DNA from: Lutraria lutraria
Lineage: Eukaryota; Mollusca; Bivalvia; Venerida; Mactridae
Assembly: GCA_964023205.1 (NCBI GenBank)
Contig: OZ026838.1
Coordinates: 33,135,843-33,199,842, forward strand
Direction: 5' to 3'
DNA: 64,000 nt
The notes under the pieces were generated by a model. It was given only the letters and a program-made list of their open reading frames with translations. It was not told the DNA's origin and did no database searches. Shown here in pieces: positions 25,201 through 36,775 of the stretch; positions within the stretch are counted from its first letter, which is position 1, and every line of letters begins with the position of its first letter. The translations under genes and the position numbers were made by a program.

Positions 25201-27755
25201 CATAGCTAAATTTCTAACTTCCTTAACATTATTGCCTTTAAAAAATATATTGTATAGTTTTAAATAAGCTAGCGTTCTTGTAGAAATAAGGTTTAATATA
25301 TTTATGACGTATATGTTTTATGAAGTGTGCACTCAATGTTAAAATGATTCTCGTCTTAAAGTATTCCATAGACTGTGCAACGGCGTTCATAAAGCAGTGA
25401 CAAGTTGTTTCCATCTATCAGTCTCAATTTCAAGTCTACGTGAAGCAACTCTTACGCGTGTTGTAGCGAATCTAAACTTTTTGATATCAACTAAGGATAA
25501 GTACGATTTAAAACCAAAAATCATTAAAATTTAAAAAATACATGTACTAACTTCTCAGGGTTTTCTATCTGATTCGGTGATACATCTCGCTTCATACGAC
25601 CGGTAGGTTGCAGCATTTTATGATTTCTCAAAATGACATCTTGTGTGATATAATTTTTATTTTTCTTCTTCAGCGGTTATCTAAAGACCCGAGTTTATCA
25701 GCTAAATTAATATTTGTCAAAGTGGATGTTGACGAGGCAACGGTATGTATATCATGATTATATTTTAGATACATTTGTATATTATTTAGTTTTCAATTCA
25801 CATTACAAATTGAAACATATACCATAGGTCAATGGCAGTGGTAATATTGTCATTGATATAGGCTACATCAAAAGTTATTGCAAATACAATATATTTAAAC
25901 ATACGGTCAATGACACCAATAATAATGATGAATAAATAGTACATGAAAAATACTTTCAAAGTTATCCTGGTCTGCGATGATTTGCATTGATTAATCAAAT
26001 ATAAAATGTATAAAACATGGAGTAGAAGTTGCATAAGAGTGTATTAATTTGAATAAAATGTTTTGTTTCTCAATTCAAAAGCTTTGTAAGTATACCTGGC
26101 AAGATTTCTGAAGATAAACTTAATGATGTTCGCACGCTTCCAGTAATATTTTTCATATGTAGTTTACGAATTCGTTATATAAGGTACATTTAAACAAAAA
26201 ATGGAACTCATCTTCAAGAACATTACATATTAAACCTACATTTTCATTCATTATATGGTGTTTGTACAGGCTTGTGCCACCTTCCGGACCGACCCATGAG
26301 TTGATGTTCTTAATCTACAGAATGCAATACGATTTTTTCGACATTTATAACATCTAAATAAGGTTGTTATCTAAAAGTATTAAATAATTTACAAGTTCTA
26401 GCTCTCGAGGAATGTTCTATATCACTATTCCATATTTGTAGATAATTATCATGTAGTCGTTTCTTAAACGTATATGAAAAAGCATTTTCATCTCCAACTC
26501 CTTGATTTAACCATACATAAGCAAAACTACACCATTTTAAAATTGTTTAAATATTCATGATATAAATAATAAGAATATAGCATCGTTCTTTCGGACTTCG
26601 GACAATTTTCATCCGATATCATATAACATTAATTACTTATATCAACCATATGTCACTATTTTACAAGCATGATCTCCGACATTGCCAGACTGTTTTCACC
26701 AGCGCACGCCATCACCTAATATAACAATAGGTATATTGGTCAACAAAGTGTTGTAGACATGTTCTTTTAAAATACATGTAGTCAGTTAAGTGAAAATATT
26801 TTCACTAAGGCACCTTCTGTGCGAAATAAAGAGATATCATCCATCCGTCGATGCTACACAATATGTTAATATTACGAAAACAATATTACAGATTGCCATT
26901 ATTTCTTTGATAGTTACCTCGAATAATATAATTCTTTTTAAAACGTAAGAGTTGTTGCCCTTGCTGATTTTTTTTTAATATATTGCAGGTTGACCTATAT
27001 TTTTCTTGATAAAATTATATTGAATTTGTGTAATCGCCATTTTTATTATGAGTTTTCACTGAAATGCAGGTTATTTTGTATTTAGTCTTTGAAAAGTGTT
27101 ACACCCATATACTTCCATGCAAATTTAATGTGAAAATAACTCAAAAGGAAAGTCATTAATTTTTTAAATTCTCTTGGTAAATCATTTGGTATTATGGAAA
27201 CCTATAAAAGTTATTACAAATTACAATTTTTGAGATAATAGTTTCGGGAGTTCGGATCCTTATACCTTAACTGAAGATTTACGTTATGATAGTAAAGACG
27301 AGTATTGCTTGTTGCAGGATATTGCTGAGTGGATCGGTATTGAATGCATGCCGATGTTTGTTTTCTACAAAGGTGGCGAAAAGGCAAGTACCTCTGTAAT
27401 CACACAATAATGACACTTTCTAATACTAGTATGACAACAGATAACAATCATGTTTCTTTTTATGTAACCATTTTTTTACTGATGTTTCTTACATTTTGTG
27501 ACGGTCATAATTCAAATATATTTAACTAACATATATACTTGCCGACTTATTTTGCATTACTGACGATACTGGTATACATTTTGAAATTTTCTATTACCAA
27601 TTAACCAATTATTGATTGCTGATAAGCATGCATTCATAGTCTTTACATAGAATTTGTTAACCATATTTGTTGGGTCTATTTCGTAGATTGATGAATTTGC
27701 TGGATCTGATGGGAAGATTCTTGAAGCGAAGATACGACAACATGCCCAGAACTGA
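19214..27755 (+). CDS. Thioredoxin
   Basis: Five exons join in phase 0: 19214-19234, 19936-20040, 25674-25742, 27318-27383, 27687-27755. They give 109 residues, the normal size. The active site WCGPCK has cysteines 31 and 34. The structural cis-proline is at 77 in [14 protein letters not shown]; most thioredoxins have Thr after this proline, here it is Met. Cys75 matches human TXN Cys73, an S-nitrosylation site. The protein reduces disulfides in cytosolic partners and is recycled by thioredoxin reductase. The seven-residue first exon (MHELFNM) is inferred from phase and its GTATGT donor, so it is the least certain part. The donor of intron 4 is GCAAGT (27384), a GC-AG intron. Intron 2 is 5.6 kb and hosts a nest of transposons. 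Confidence 0.9.
20626..20830 (+). repeat. Left array of the ACGCTAAATGTCGCA motif
   Basis: Nine copies of ACGCTAAATGTCGCA, or ACGCTATATGTCGCA, are separated by 3-14 bp spacers. The spacers differ but keep their order when compared with the inverted array at 24090-24284. Confidence 0.9.
21130..21375 (-). mobile_element. tRNA-derived SINE
   Basis: On the minus strand, 'ctggctcagtggttagagcg' (A box) and 'gagttcgaacccc' (B box, about 21310) are tRNA-spaced. The body runs on to about 21130 ('tggttagtataattgcccgc'). It is inserted inside the 4.1 kb element. Confidence 0.7.
21380..21790 (+). repeat. 21-bp minisatellite, about 18 units
   Basis: Units such as 'tctcccactaatgatatgga' and 'tcgcacactaacgacataga' alternate. 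The 21-bp period keeps frames open on both strands: plus-strand heptads like [14 protein letters not shown], minus-strand heptads like SISLVGE. Longer variant units occur near 21455 and 21745. There is no start, splice or domain evidence for a protein. Confidence 0.85.
22540..23076 (+). mobile_element. Deleted Tc1/mariner-type element
   Basis: Inverted termini CACTCAAACCAACTTATAAA at the left and the complement at the right extend to about 29 bp. TA flanks each end (22538-22539, 23077-23078). Inside, 22814-22850 encodes [16 protein letters not shown], the N-terminal start of a Tc1-like transposase, which then breaks off. This is an internal-deletion derivative of 537 bp, nested in the 4.1 kb element. 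Confidence 0.8.
23465..23560 (-). mobile_element. SINE remnant
   Basis: 'gtccctactgaggtttgaac' reads on the minus strand as a decayed Pol III B box followed by the SINE body. The A-box side is poorly preserved. Confidence 0.35.
24090..24284 (-). repeat. Right array of the ACGCTAAATGTCGCA motif
   Basis: Nine copies read as TGCGACATTTAGCGT or TGCGACATATAGCGT, in the mirror order of the left array, with the same spacer differences. This indicates one ancestral inverted repeat rather than independent amplification. Confidence 0.9.
24285..24610. mobile_element. 326-bp hairpin (foldback) MITE
   Basis: Arms of 137 bp (24285-24421 and 24474-24610) are inverted copies with about nine mismatches, around a 52-bp loop. 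Termini read ACATCACGTAAGTGCATTAT. It sits within the right arm of the 4.1 kb element and has no counterpart in the left arm, so it inserted later. Confidence 0.85.
24700..25670. other. Thioredoxin intron 2, remainder: nothing seen
   Basis: AT-rich intron sequence without recognisable repeats, RNA genes or open frames. The same holds for intron 3 (25743-27317). Confidence 0.5.
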
Positions 27756-27799
27756 ACGAACATTAATTTTCATTTTATCATATTGGGCCATTATTTAAT

Positions 27800-27805
27800 A
27801 ATAAA
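27800..27805 (+). terminator. Thioredoxin polyadenylation signal
   Basis: A canonical AATAAA lies 45 bp after the thioredoxin stop. It predicts a very short 3' untranslated region. Confidence 0.6.
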
Positions 27806-27829
27806 CAACTATTGTTATCTTATATATAC

Positions 27830-28720
27830 GAATACAAAAAGACTTCTTGTCCTTATTGGTTTGGTGCGTGTTTCTTTCAAAGCATGCGTTGTTGACGTGT
27901 TTACTTGCGACATTATTGTACAGTGATATTATCTTTCTTTTCGTTTTCTTTATTATTGATTCTATACTACGTGTAACTATGTATGTTAATAAACGTATAC
28001 TATATCTTTCGACGGAATCATACATTTTATGAGCCCACCACCCGTCCATCCGGGATAACGTCAGGCCACTTGTTGGTTACTGTAAGGGTCTTGTGGCGTA
28101 CGAGAGGACACTTGTTAGTTAGTTGGGTCGTTTTAGCCATCTTGTTGGGTATCAAAGAACGAAAGAAATACTCAAAAATGTTCATTCGTCGACATGTGCG
28201 TGCGTCCGTGCGACCGTCCACCCACTCATTCTTCAAAATATACACCCTTGTAACTCAAAAAATGTAAACGCGCATCGTCAGTTAATGAAAATGCACAGAC
28301 AATATTTAGTAGAGGACACATGGTGGTTATATTGTAATACATTCTATAAAACAATTAATTAACTTAAATCATGAAAAAAATTGTCAAAGAATTCGTACCC
28401 GTTTGAACATAACACTAGGTGACATTCTGCGACATTTCTTTTCCATGTTGTACGTATCATCAACAATGCCTTGTGCAATGTATACGTATCATATGGCTCC
28501 CACCTCGATACAATCACAGTAAACTATCATTAGCATCATTCAAAACTGTTGACAACGGACCAGTGTTTGCCGGACACCCATTGGTTGAACTAAATTGCTA
28601 ATTTGTTAAGATATTCACGATTCCTATATAATGTCTGTTTTTCTTGCCAATGGGCAATGAACTTGGTTTTTGGTCACAACTGTTCACTGTCAACTGAAGC
28701 GTCAGTTTCGCCGACTATAA
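27830..28720. other. Intergenic, no gene seen
   Basis: Between thioredoxin and the Ras-like gene. Overlapping short frames on both strands at 27983-28362 lack motifs and splice context. Confidence 0.45.
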
Positions 28721-28722
28721 CT

Positions 28723-30623
28723 ATGTCACAAAGGTATGTAGAAGGAAGTTTTTATGTTAACATAAAATGATTCAGTGACTTTGCACGAATAACATGTTGC
28801 TTTAGGTGCCAGTTAATATATAAACTTGAATGAAAAAAGAAAGAAAAAAGAAAAATAAGTTCCTGACAGTCAAATATTCATTACATTAATTAATTTGTTC
28901 GTCCACTTGTTCGTTCGTTCGTTATTTCATTTACTTATTTATTATGTAGTTTTTACTACAATAATTTCTACTTGTACATATTTTACAGACGGTGTCTAGA
29001 CATAAACGCTGTTAAATATCAAAAGAATGGAGTAAAAACCCTCATCATTGGGCGGACAGGCGTCGGTAAGTCAACAATGATTCGAAAGCTGTGTGAACTG
29101 AATTACCAATATCTCCGAGACAATGAGACATCGGGTGTACTACAGTCGTTGCCTGAATTACAGTATCTGGAAGCCAGTCTTGAAGACATGCCGAATATGC
29201 GACCGATTATGTTTGAAATTTGTGATGTGTTTATCCTGATGTACGCCGTGGATGACATGGAATCGTTCGACTTCGTTACCACTCTCGCTACGGAGATAAT
29301 CAACATAAAGGGTAATGTTTATAGATACTTTATATCCAAAAAGACATATTTCCCAATGATCATACGTCCAGTACACACATGTATATAACATATATAGTTA
29401 ATCGTATATATAAACAGTAAACTCTATGTATATGATATAGATTAAAAAGCATATTAATATACTGTACAATGAAGATAATAATGTATACATAATTATAGAT
29501 CAATTCAAATTGAGAAACAAGCGTAACTGAAAAACGAAATAAATCTCAAAAGCTGAATCAACTTAGAAATTGAGTTTCATGATTGCCAATGAAAAAAAAG
29601 GAAAACAACAAGATACTATTACGTACTATGTCCAAACTAATACCTTTATCTTCTAAGGCGTATGTTTGTATACTATTCCACAGTCTGGCGGCTTGCATTA
29701 AATATGCCTTTTCCCATGAGGGACTCCATTGACACAATACATTGCCAGCTTTTAATAAATGAAAAATAAAATCTTTTTTATTTCTATCGTTCTGATTTTT
29801 ATCGAAATAATTACTATTTATGATTCACGAAGTCCTTTCCAGTTACAAGGCCTTTTTAATTCTATACATTGAAAGTCATAAAGTTATATCTAAGTACTTG
29901 TATCTCTCATGTACTCGCGAATTTCTTTAACATGATTAGATATCTTATCATTTATTTGTTTAGTGTGTATTGAACATATTATTTTAAAACAATGTCATTT
30001 ACAACAAATATATTAAAACATGTAAGCATATTTCTTCAAACTCCTGTCTGTTTGTCGTTATAAGAACGTAGGATTTGTTTAGTACATGTATATCTGTTTA
30101 GACGATACTATTTTGTTGAAAGTATTTATTTGTTATGAATTGTTTATCACTATTAGTTGACATTTTACATCTGTAAAAGCATTTGATTAAAAAATGAGTT
30201 TCAACGCCGATACTTAAAATCAATGATGGTGAATGGTGATGCAATATACATGTATCATTTAGAATGAAATAAACACTTTCGTGGCGCTTAACTGTAAATA
30301 CTATAAACCAAAACTAATATTGAAGTTTTAATGTTTTAGGGGAAGACGTGCCCATGATGGTAATTGCCAATAAACACGACTTGGACTCCCACGAGGTCGA
30401 ATATACGATGGCTGACTGTGTTGTGACCATTGACTACAACGTCAAACATTTCATGGCCAGCACGGAACGTAACGATGGTGTGCGAAGTGTGTTTTCGACG
30501 ATCCTCAATTTTCTCGGTGTAGATTCATTATCAAGTGACAAGAAAAACGAACAATGCCATAAGAAAAGATCCTTCAGAGAGAAATTGTCACTTCTTTTTC
30601 GCAAAAAACATTTCAAATTATAA
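28723..30623 (+). CDS. Atypical Ras-like small GTPase
   Basis: Three exons join in phase: 28723-28733 (ATG plus 11 bp, GTATGT donor), 28989-29311, 30340-30623, for 205 residues. G1 is GRTGVGKS (25-32). G4 is ANKHDL. A G5-like AST precedes ERNDG. CDVFILMYAVDDMESF matches the Ras-family strand 4 region. G3 (DxxG) is absent: where Ras-dva/RasD-type proteins have LDTSG, this protein has EASLED. The C-terminus is basic (KKRSFREKLSLLFRKKHFKL) with no CaaX box, so any membrane binding would rest on charge. Loss of G3 suggests poor or no GTP hydrolysis. The role is unknown. It could be a lineage-specific paralogue or an early pseudogene, but the frame and splice sites are intact. Confidence 0.75.
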
Positions 30624-30629
30624 AATAAA
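30624..30629 (+). terminator. Candidate polyadenylation signal of the Ras-like gene
   Basis: AATAAA directly follows the TAA stop. It would leave almost no 3' untranslated region. Another A-rich candidate, 'caaataaatataaa', is near 30883. Confidence 0.35.
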
Positions 30630-31825
30630 ATGTACAAAAATGATATAAGAAAATTACTGTTTATCGTATTACAATGTATGTCCTGTTTACACTCCACGAC
30701 GTACCGACTGGTAACAAATACATATCATTTGGTTAACTACGGCTTCTGCCAATTTATTGTTCTACATTTATTTATGATTAATCCATTGCTTCGTACGTGT
30801 TCGCTTGTGTATCCGTGGGCACGTCAGATGAAGATTGTACTGAAATATGTAAATAATAACACATGATTATAAACTTAAAGTGCAAATAAATATAAAACGT
30901 ATAATTGAGTTTGTATGAGTACGAATGGGGATAAGTACATGTCTTATATAAGTATAAATCAGCGTAAATGAGAATAATATGCATAAGTAAGTCAATGATT
31001 AAATAAGTAAGCGTATGGTCATGCTCAGTTCAATATATAATAAGTAATGCCAGCTGAAAACTAAAATGGTGGTTTTGAAAAGAGTGACAGTAGCTGATGC
31101 GCCATAGCAAACATATAACAGTCTAGCGACTAACACATTACAAATTGTTAATTCACAGTTGCTCACAGTTCATCGCCCAAGCACTATCCGAAAGTGACTG
31201 TTCGATTTATTGACCAATTTAACAACTTTTGCTATCTGCATTGACCGGCCGATTCCGTACCTCTGTTATATCTAAAGACGTAGTCGGTCGATGATTGTCG
31301 AATCGAATAAGGCTGCATCGCCGCATAAAGAAGCCGAACAAGAAGCGTAGACTCCAGATGCGAATGTAGTCAAGACTACCTCACAAATTTATAATTTTAT
31401 GATGTCGGCTGAAATAACCATATATCTGTGACGACTTACCATGCATTACTCACTCAAGTAATCAATTATTTTATGACTGGGTTATAAATGTTGAAAATAT
31501 GAAAGTACAAAAACAACTTACCGGATTGAGGAGATTCAAGATGGTCATACATTTGAATATTTCTTGTATTTGTTGCCAAGTCTGTATATGTTTCTTTAGG
31601 TTTTCTTCTGGGTTTATAAAATACAAGGTTCAAGTCAATTTTACAAAAAAAACACAACAGCAACAAGAACAAAACACACATACAGTTCATTATAAATCAA
31701 ACGAATGTCTACTTATGTGTTAAGATCAACAAATTCACAAGTTATTAATTTATCAGCATAATAATGCCTTAGACCATTTTCATACAGTTTAAAATTAACA
31801 TGGTCAAGACATTGTTTCACAAGAA
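30630..31825. other. No gene seen
   Basis: AT-rich intergenic DNA. Overlapping open frames at 31466-31723 on both strands carry no recognised motif. Confidence 0.45.
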
Positions 31826-31829
31826 ATAT

Positions 31830-32890
31830 ACTTATTAATATTAATAAAGATGTTCAATATTTTAGACAGATTAAAAGAGTGGTTCATGTCCTATCTGTCA
31901 GGTAGAAAACAAACAGTAAGTGTAAATAATGTTTTTTTTTCCAGAATATAAAAGTGTCACATGTGGTGTACCTCAGGGTAGTATTTTAGGCCCTCTTTTA
32001 TTTCTTTGTTGTGTTAATGATATGATCATTAGTATTGACCCTGAGTGGAAATTAATTCTGTATGCAGATGATAGTACAAGTACCATCCTTTTTTCTCATA
32101 AAAACCTAAATGTAATATCAAAAGTACTGAGTATGGCTTTAGAATCATGTTCAGATTGACTTGTTGACAATAAACTTTCTCTCCATCTAGGTAAAATAGA
32201 ATGTATTCTTTTTGGATCAAAGCGGAAACTTTAACATGTAAAAAACTTTAAAATTGAATATAGAGGCCATACCATCGAACCTTAAGGATATATGAAATAT
32301 CTTGGCGTAAATATTGAAAACTCGTTATCTGGAGAGAATATTGCCAATAGCATTGTTAGTAAAGTTAACTCCAGACTTAGATTTTTCTATAGAGACTCAA
32401 AGTTATTAGATTTTAAAACAAGAAAATATTTGTGTTCAGCTTTAATTCAATGTCATCAAGACTATGTTTGTTCTGCTTGGAACCCTAATTTAAACAAGGG
32501 ACTAAAAGACAAATTATAAATATGTCAAAACAACATTATTAGATTTATATATGGCATGTATCATAGAGAAAGCGTTACTCAGAGTAGTTTAGCTGATCTG
32601 AATTTGTTAAATATGGAAAATAGAAATAAACAACTTCGTCTAAACCATGTTTTTGAAATTCATAATGAAAAATATCCTTGCTATATGAAAGAAAACTTTG
32701 TTTATATTAAAGATGTACATTCATATTATACCAGGGCCAATATGTATAACTTGTGACCAAATGTTTTAGAAAAGAAAATGTAACATTTTATTACAGTGCA
32801 ATTAAAGACTGGAATTCTTTACCAGATGAGATAAAGAAATTAGACAACTTGAATAGATTTAAGCTAGCAGTAAAACATTTAATAAATGTA
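31830..32890 (+). pseudogene. Dead non-LTR reverse transcriptase, 3' half
   Basis: The plus-strand frame reads VTCGVPQGSILGPLLF (RT block 4), then LILYADD (catalytic block 5, about 32055). It continues with LVDNKLSLHLGK, MKYLGVNIENSLSGENI, the thumb and the C-terminal LRLNHVF region (about 32640). The class is abundant in corals, sponges and bivalves (memory; Jockey/CR1-like). In-frame stops occur at about 32157 (a TGA where Trp is usual), 32232, 32281, 32517 and 32752, with a frame change between the first blocks. The endonuclease half is missing. No host function. Confidence 0.85.
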
Positions 32891-32964
32891 GCTTGTAATT
32901 AATGTGCAATTGTTGCATGAAAAATGACATTATTTCTTTTTCTTTGGTGTATTATTGAACTTCA

Positions 32965-33037
32965 ATTTCCATAATGACATTTTCTACAAATTACATATGT
33001 GACATATGTAATTTGTAGAAAATGTCATTATGGAAAT
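32965..33037. repeat. Perfect 73-bp hairpin
   Basis: 35-bp arms around a TGA spacer are exact inverse copies. The left arm begins 'atttccataatgacattttc'. It lies about 75 bp beyond the RT remnant, in its presumed 3' tail. Confidence 0.9.
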
Positions 33038-33553
33038 ACATACAGACAATTATAAGTGGTAACTTCAACATTCCTAAACCTTGGTCAAACATATTTAATA
33101 CATACATGTATATATATATTTTGTTTTTTCTCTTCTTCGCATTTAGTCATTCATGGCTTAATACAGTGTGTATGCTTAGAGTAAGTATCATTCCAGGGAC
33201 CCCATTGAAAATAAGCTTCTGGGCTTTCATGGGCTATCCTCGTTTTTTCTACGCACTTGATAGCAAACACATGTTACATGTCATAGATCTCTGCCTCTCA
33301 TTCCCCATTTTTAAAATATTTTCGCCACACAGGTACCACACATTCTCTACAATGTACTTATGAATTAAGATCAAAATTGTTTCTGTGATATATATGCACT
33401 ACAAGGCAACATATCTTACTGTTATAGTTAATCTATTTATCTTTACTTATTTATTTTCTTTAGAACCATATCTCTTAAGATTTATATGAATTTTATAATA
33501 ATTCTTATTTTAATGTAACTTGTAATTGTATATATGTGTTTTTTAAAACCGAA

Positions 33554-33591
<38 letters not shown>

Positions 33592-33671
33592 CCAACCGAC
33601 CGACCGACCGATCGACCAACCAAACAACCAACCAACCAACCAACCAATCAATCAATCAATCAAACAAACAT
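33554..33671. repeat. (AATC)n/(AACC)n microsatellite
   Basis: Tetranucleotide units AATC, AACC and GACC fill about 118 bp. A repetitive open frame of NQS residues across it is not a gene. Confidence 0.95.
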
Positions 33672-34224
33672 ACATCAATTTGTAAATATGAAGTTTTATA
33701 TAAGGATAGATATCAACTTGAATGCAAGCACACACGATCAGATGAGCATACAGACACCCCTAAAAAACTGAATTTAACTTACTGTAACAAAAAAAATAGA
33801 AAACATGTACCTGCAATTTTGGAAAATTGAATCTGGTCAATTGTTTATCAGATTATCGCTTGTGTAGCCCTATCTATATACTTGGCCATGGTCTAAGCGG
33901 ACAACTAAGGTGAAAGTGTTCTTATCCACATAAGATCATACTTATTATTAAGAATCTTTTTTCGGCTGGTAGATTTAATTTAGTATGTACATGTATTGTA
34001 GTTTTGTTTTAGTCTTGAGTATAGTATGGTTATGTACATTCATTATAATGTTAGAACATGGGTATGAATAAAAACTAACTTTATTAATGACATATCCTTA
34101 TTATTAATCCTATAAAAACTTTTAACTTTTATAATTTATCATAATTCTTGAATTAGAAGCCTACATGTTCTGTATTTTTGATAAAATGTGGTCAAGTTCC
34201 AATTACTAGAACAGTTTGTACATA

Positions 34225-34425
34225 CGGTAGCCGGTTCACCTAACCAGTCTTAATTAGTCTTCCACAAGAAGCCGATAATTTTTTTAACATAATATTATGG
34301 AGGAAATCGACACTTATGTCAAATTTACGCAGAATGACGTTATGACCTGCCGCGATCGGGACTTGGACCCGGATCGCTCGGTTACAAGTCCATGACAGTG
34401 TACTAACCACTGGACTACGGCCGGG
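34225..34425 (-). mobile_element. tRNA-derived SINE
   Basis: On the minus strand, 'gtagtccagtggttagtaca' (A box) and 'gggtccaagtcccgatcgcg' (B box) are in tRNA spacing, followed by a body down to about 34225. 33675-34224 holds nothing recognisable. Confidence 0.65.
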
Positions 34426-34524
34426 GCCTACATATCTTGTAGCATAACATTAATGGACAGTGTAAACACAAATTAAAGAATAACTAAGACCAATGACGAA
34501 TTGTTCAACTGATGGACACTTAAG

Positions 34525-34746
34525 ACACAACAATTCAAAATTTGACACTCTCGCCTGATTCAAATTTCCCGCGGCCATGATAAAACAGCTGACTACCAAA
34601 TGAGTAGGTTACTACACCTCCGATTTTGACCAATCGTTGAATTCTACCTATCCGGAACGGCACGAAAATGTTTCGGCGCTTACTGCTTCACCATGGCCGC
34701 GGAGAATTTGAATTGTGCGACAGCGTCAAAATTTGAATTGTAGTGT
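34525..34746. mobile_element. 222-bp hairpin MITE
   Basis: Imperfect arms of about 50 bp start at ACACAACAATTCAAAATTTG (left) and its inverse (right, to 34746). Both include a CGCGGCCATG-like block. No coding content. The target duplication is not clear. Confidence 0.7.
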
Positions 34747-34749
34747 ATA

Positions 34750-35775
34750 TTGAAGAATTCGTCGGTGGTAATGGATAATAAAGTTGGTTTTCTTTCAATA
34801 TACGTCGGAGTGGGTATGAAATCACGAAGAATTAAGAATTTATACTGTAGCTAACGAACACAAGCTGCGGTCACAGTGATGACGAGGCGTACTTTTTGTA
34901 AGCTGAAGGGCTTGTTGCTCCAGTTCAGATCAATATGTGGATATAACATGAGATGGTGGTTAAAGATAAATTATTTCTGCGTCTAATAAGACCAGGTTTT
35001 TAAAAACCGATTTTAAACTGTTACAACACGGTTTTGACCATGCATCTATTCGTGATTTATGAGCCAATGAGTTCTATACCTTTGCTATAATCTATAACAT
35101 ATTTGGTGAAAAAATTGGTTTTTTTTATGAAACACGCTATATACATCATATTTGACTGTGTTTCAGAGTGTAAAAGAAATTTCTGGGTAGAAGAGCAGTC
35201 CTTTTTGTATTGCTTTGTGGAACAGGACTGTATCGGGTCCCTTTGAGAGGGGGGGGGGGGGGGGGGGGGGTACGTCGTGACACACTAAATTTTGGAATTT
35301 TTAAAGACTAACTTAATTTCTTTAGGCGGCATCTTAAATTATTTTTTCTGATTATGGGGATTTTTTTCTTAGTGGGGATATTATATACTTTTTTAATTAA
35401 GCAACGGGAAAGAATACCGGACCAAAAAACCCGTAGAAGATTGGGATCTATGTCATGCGACGGTTGCCTGTGATAAGATCAAGGCGATAACAAAACCACT
35501 GGCACTCGTGCTGTATAAAGTATTGATATTGACGACATTATGACGTGGACGTACATTTGTTGCTCAAATTAGTCACTGGGTTTCATATTAAGAAAAAAAG
35601 TATTTTTTAGTTACTTCTGTACTAGTATGATCCATTTTATACGTGTAGTTTAACACAGTATTACACAGACTGTTCAATCCCGGGTTAATTTCAATTGCTT
35701 TTTCTTACACAGTCACACGTACCTTTCATCACTGACATGAAAACACAAAATTGTTGAAAATTTTGACTGAAAACG
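34750..35775. other. No gene seen; contains a 22-G run
   Basis: AT-rich DNA with G(22) at 35249-35270. It may include the 5' end of the Tc1-type element that follows, but no inverted terminus could be paired with certainty. Confidence 0.4.
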
Positions 35776-35778
35776 GAA

Positions 35779-36775
35779 ATGCCACGGCTATCTAAAAATC
35801 AGAGAAATCAGGCTGTCGGTATGCTTAGAACCGGCACGTCTGTAAATAAAGTCGCTCTTCAATTTGGGTGCTCTAGGCAAACAATTCACAACCTGACAAC
35901 TCGATGTGCAACTACTGGATCAGTTACGGATAGGTTGAGATCAGGTAGGTCTGAGCGGCGTCAGGTAGAGACGACCGCTTCATTACGTTATCTCATTTAC
36001 ATAATCGCTTTATCTCAGCAACGGTAACGGCACGGCGACTCAGGGTACGGCTCAGACAATACGTAATCGCTTTAGACAAGATAGAGCACCAATTCGTGCG
36101 CGTCGACCTTATACAGGACAAATTCGTACTGCGCGTCACGGAACCGCCCGCTTAGCTTGGACTCGATGTCACAGGCACTGGAACCGAGATCAATCGCGAA
36201 ACGTGATTTTTACCAACGAGCCACGCTTTAGAGTCAGATTGCTGACGGAAGGTTAAGAGTTTACAGGAAACGGAACGAGAGATTTGCCCAATTTTGCGTG
36301 CTGGAACAAGACAGGTTTGGCAATGGCAGCGTCATGGTTTGGGCGGGTATAATGGACAATCAGAAAACAGATTTGGGCATCGTTCCGGGCAATCTTAATG
36401 CAGTAGGGTATGTGAACATTCTGAGGAACAATCGCCTACCATTTATACAAAATCAGGGTCCGGGAGTGATTCTGCAGCAGGACAACGCGAGGCCCCACAC
36501 AACTCGTGTTACGAAACAGTTTTTGGCTCAGAACAGCGTCAACGTCATGCCGTGTCTAGCGGTTTCGCCCGACCAAAACCCCATAGAACAAATGTGGGAC
36601 TAGCTTGGGTGTCGGGTACGCAATAATCATCAAATCAACGATGTCAATGATCTGAGACATGCCCTCCTTGTTGAATTGCAGAATATACCCAATGACGTCA
36701 TTCGCCGTCTCACAAATTCCACGAGGAGGAGAATAGCAACGTGCATTAGGGCCAACGACGGTCACACACGATATT
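35779..36775 (+). pseudogene. Dead Tc1-like transposase
   Basis: It starts ATG at 35779 with a Tc1-type helix-turn-helix (MPRLSKNQRNQAVGML; CSRQTIHNL). A frame change near 36020 leads to RPYTGQIRTA and VIFTNEPRF, where Asn stands for the usual first catalytic Asp. A stop follows near 36254. The frame changes again into GNGSVMVWAGI, QQDNARPHT (second Asp) and SPDQNPIEQMWD (Glu), giving 34 residues between the second Asp and the Glu as in DD34E. A TAG at 36601 follows MWD. The C-terminal tail can be traced to about 36775. The copy cannot transpose. Confidence 0.85.

Noticed and set aside
33534..33830. 98-codon frame rich in NQS/TNQ repeats
   Set aside because: It is a translation of the AATC/AACC microsatellite.
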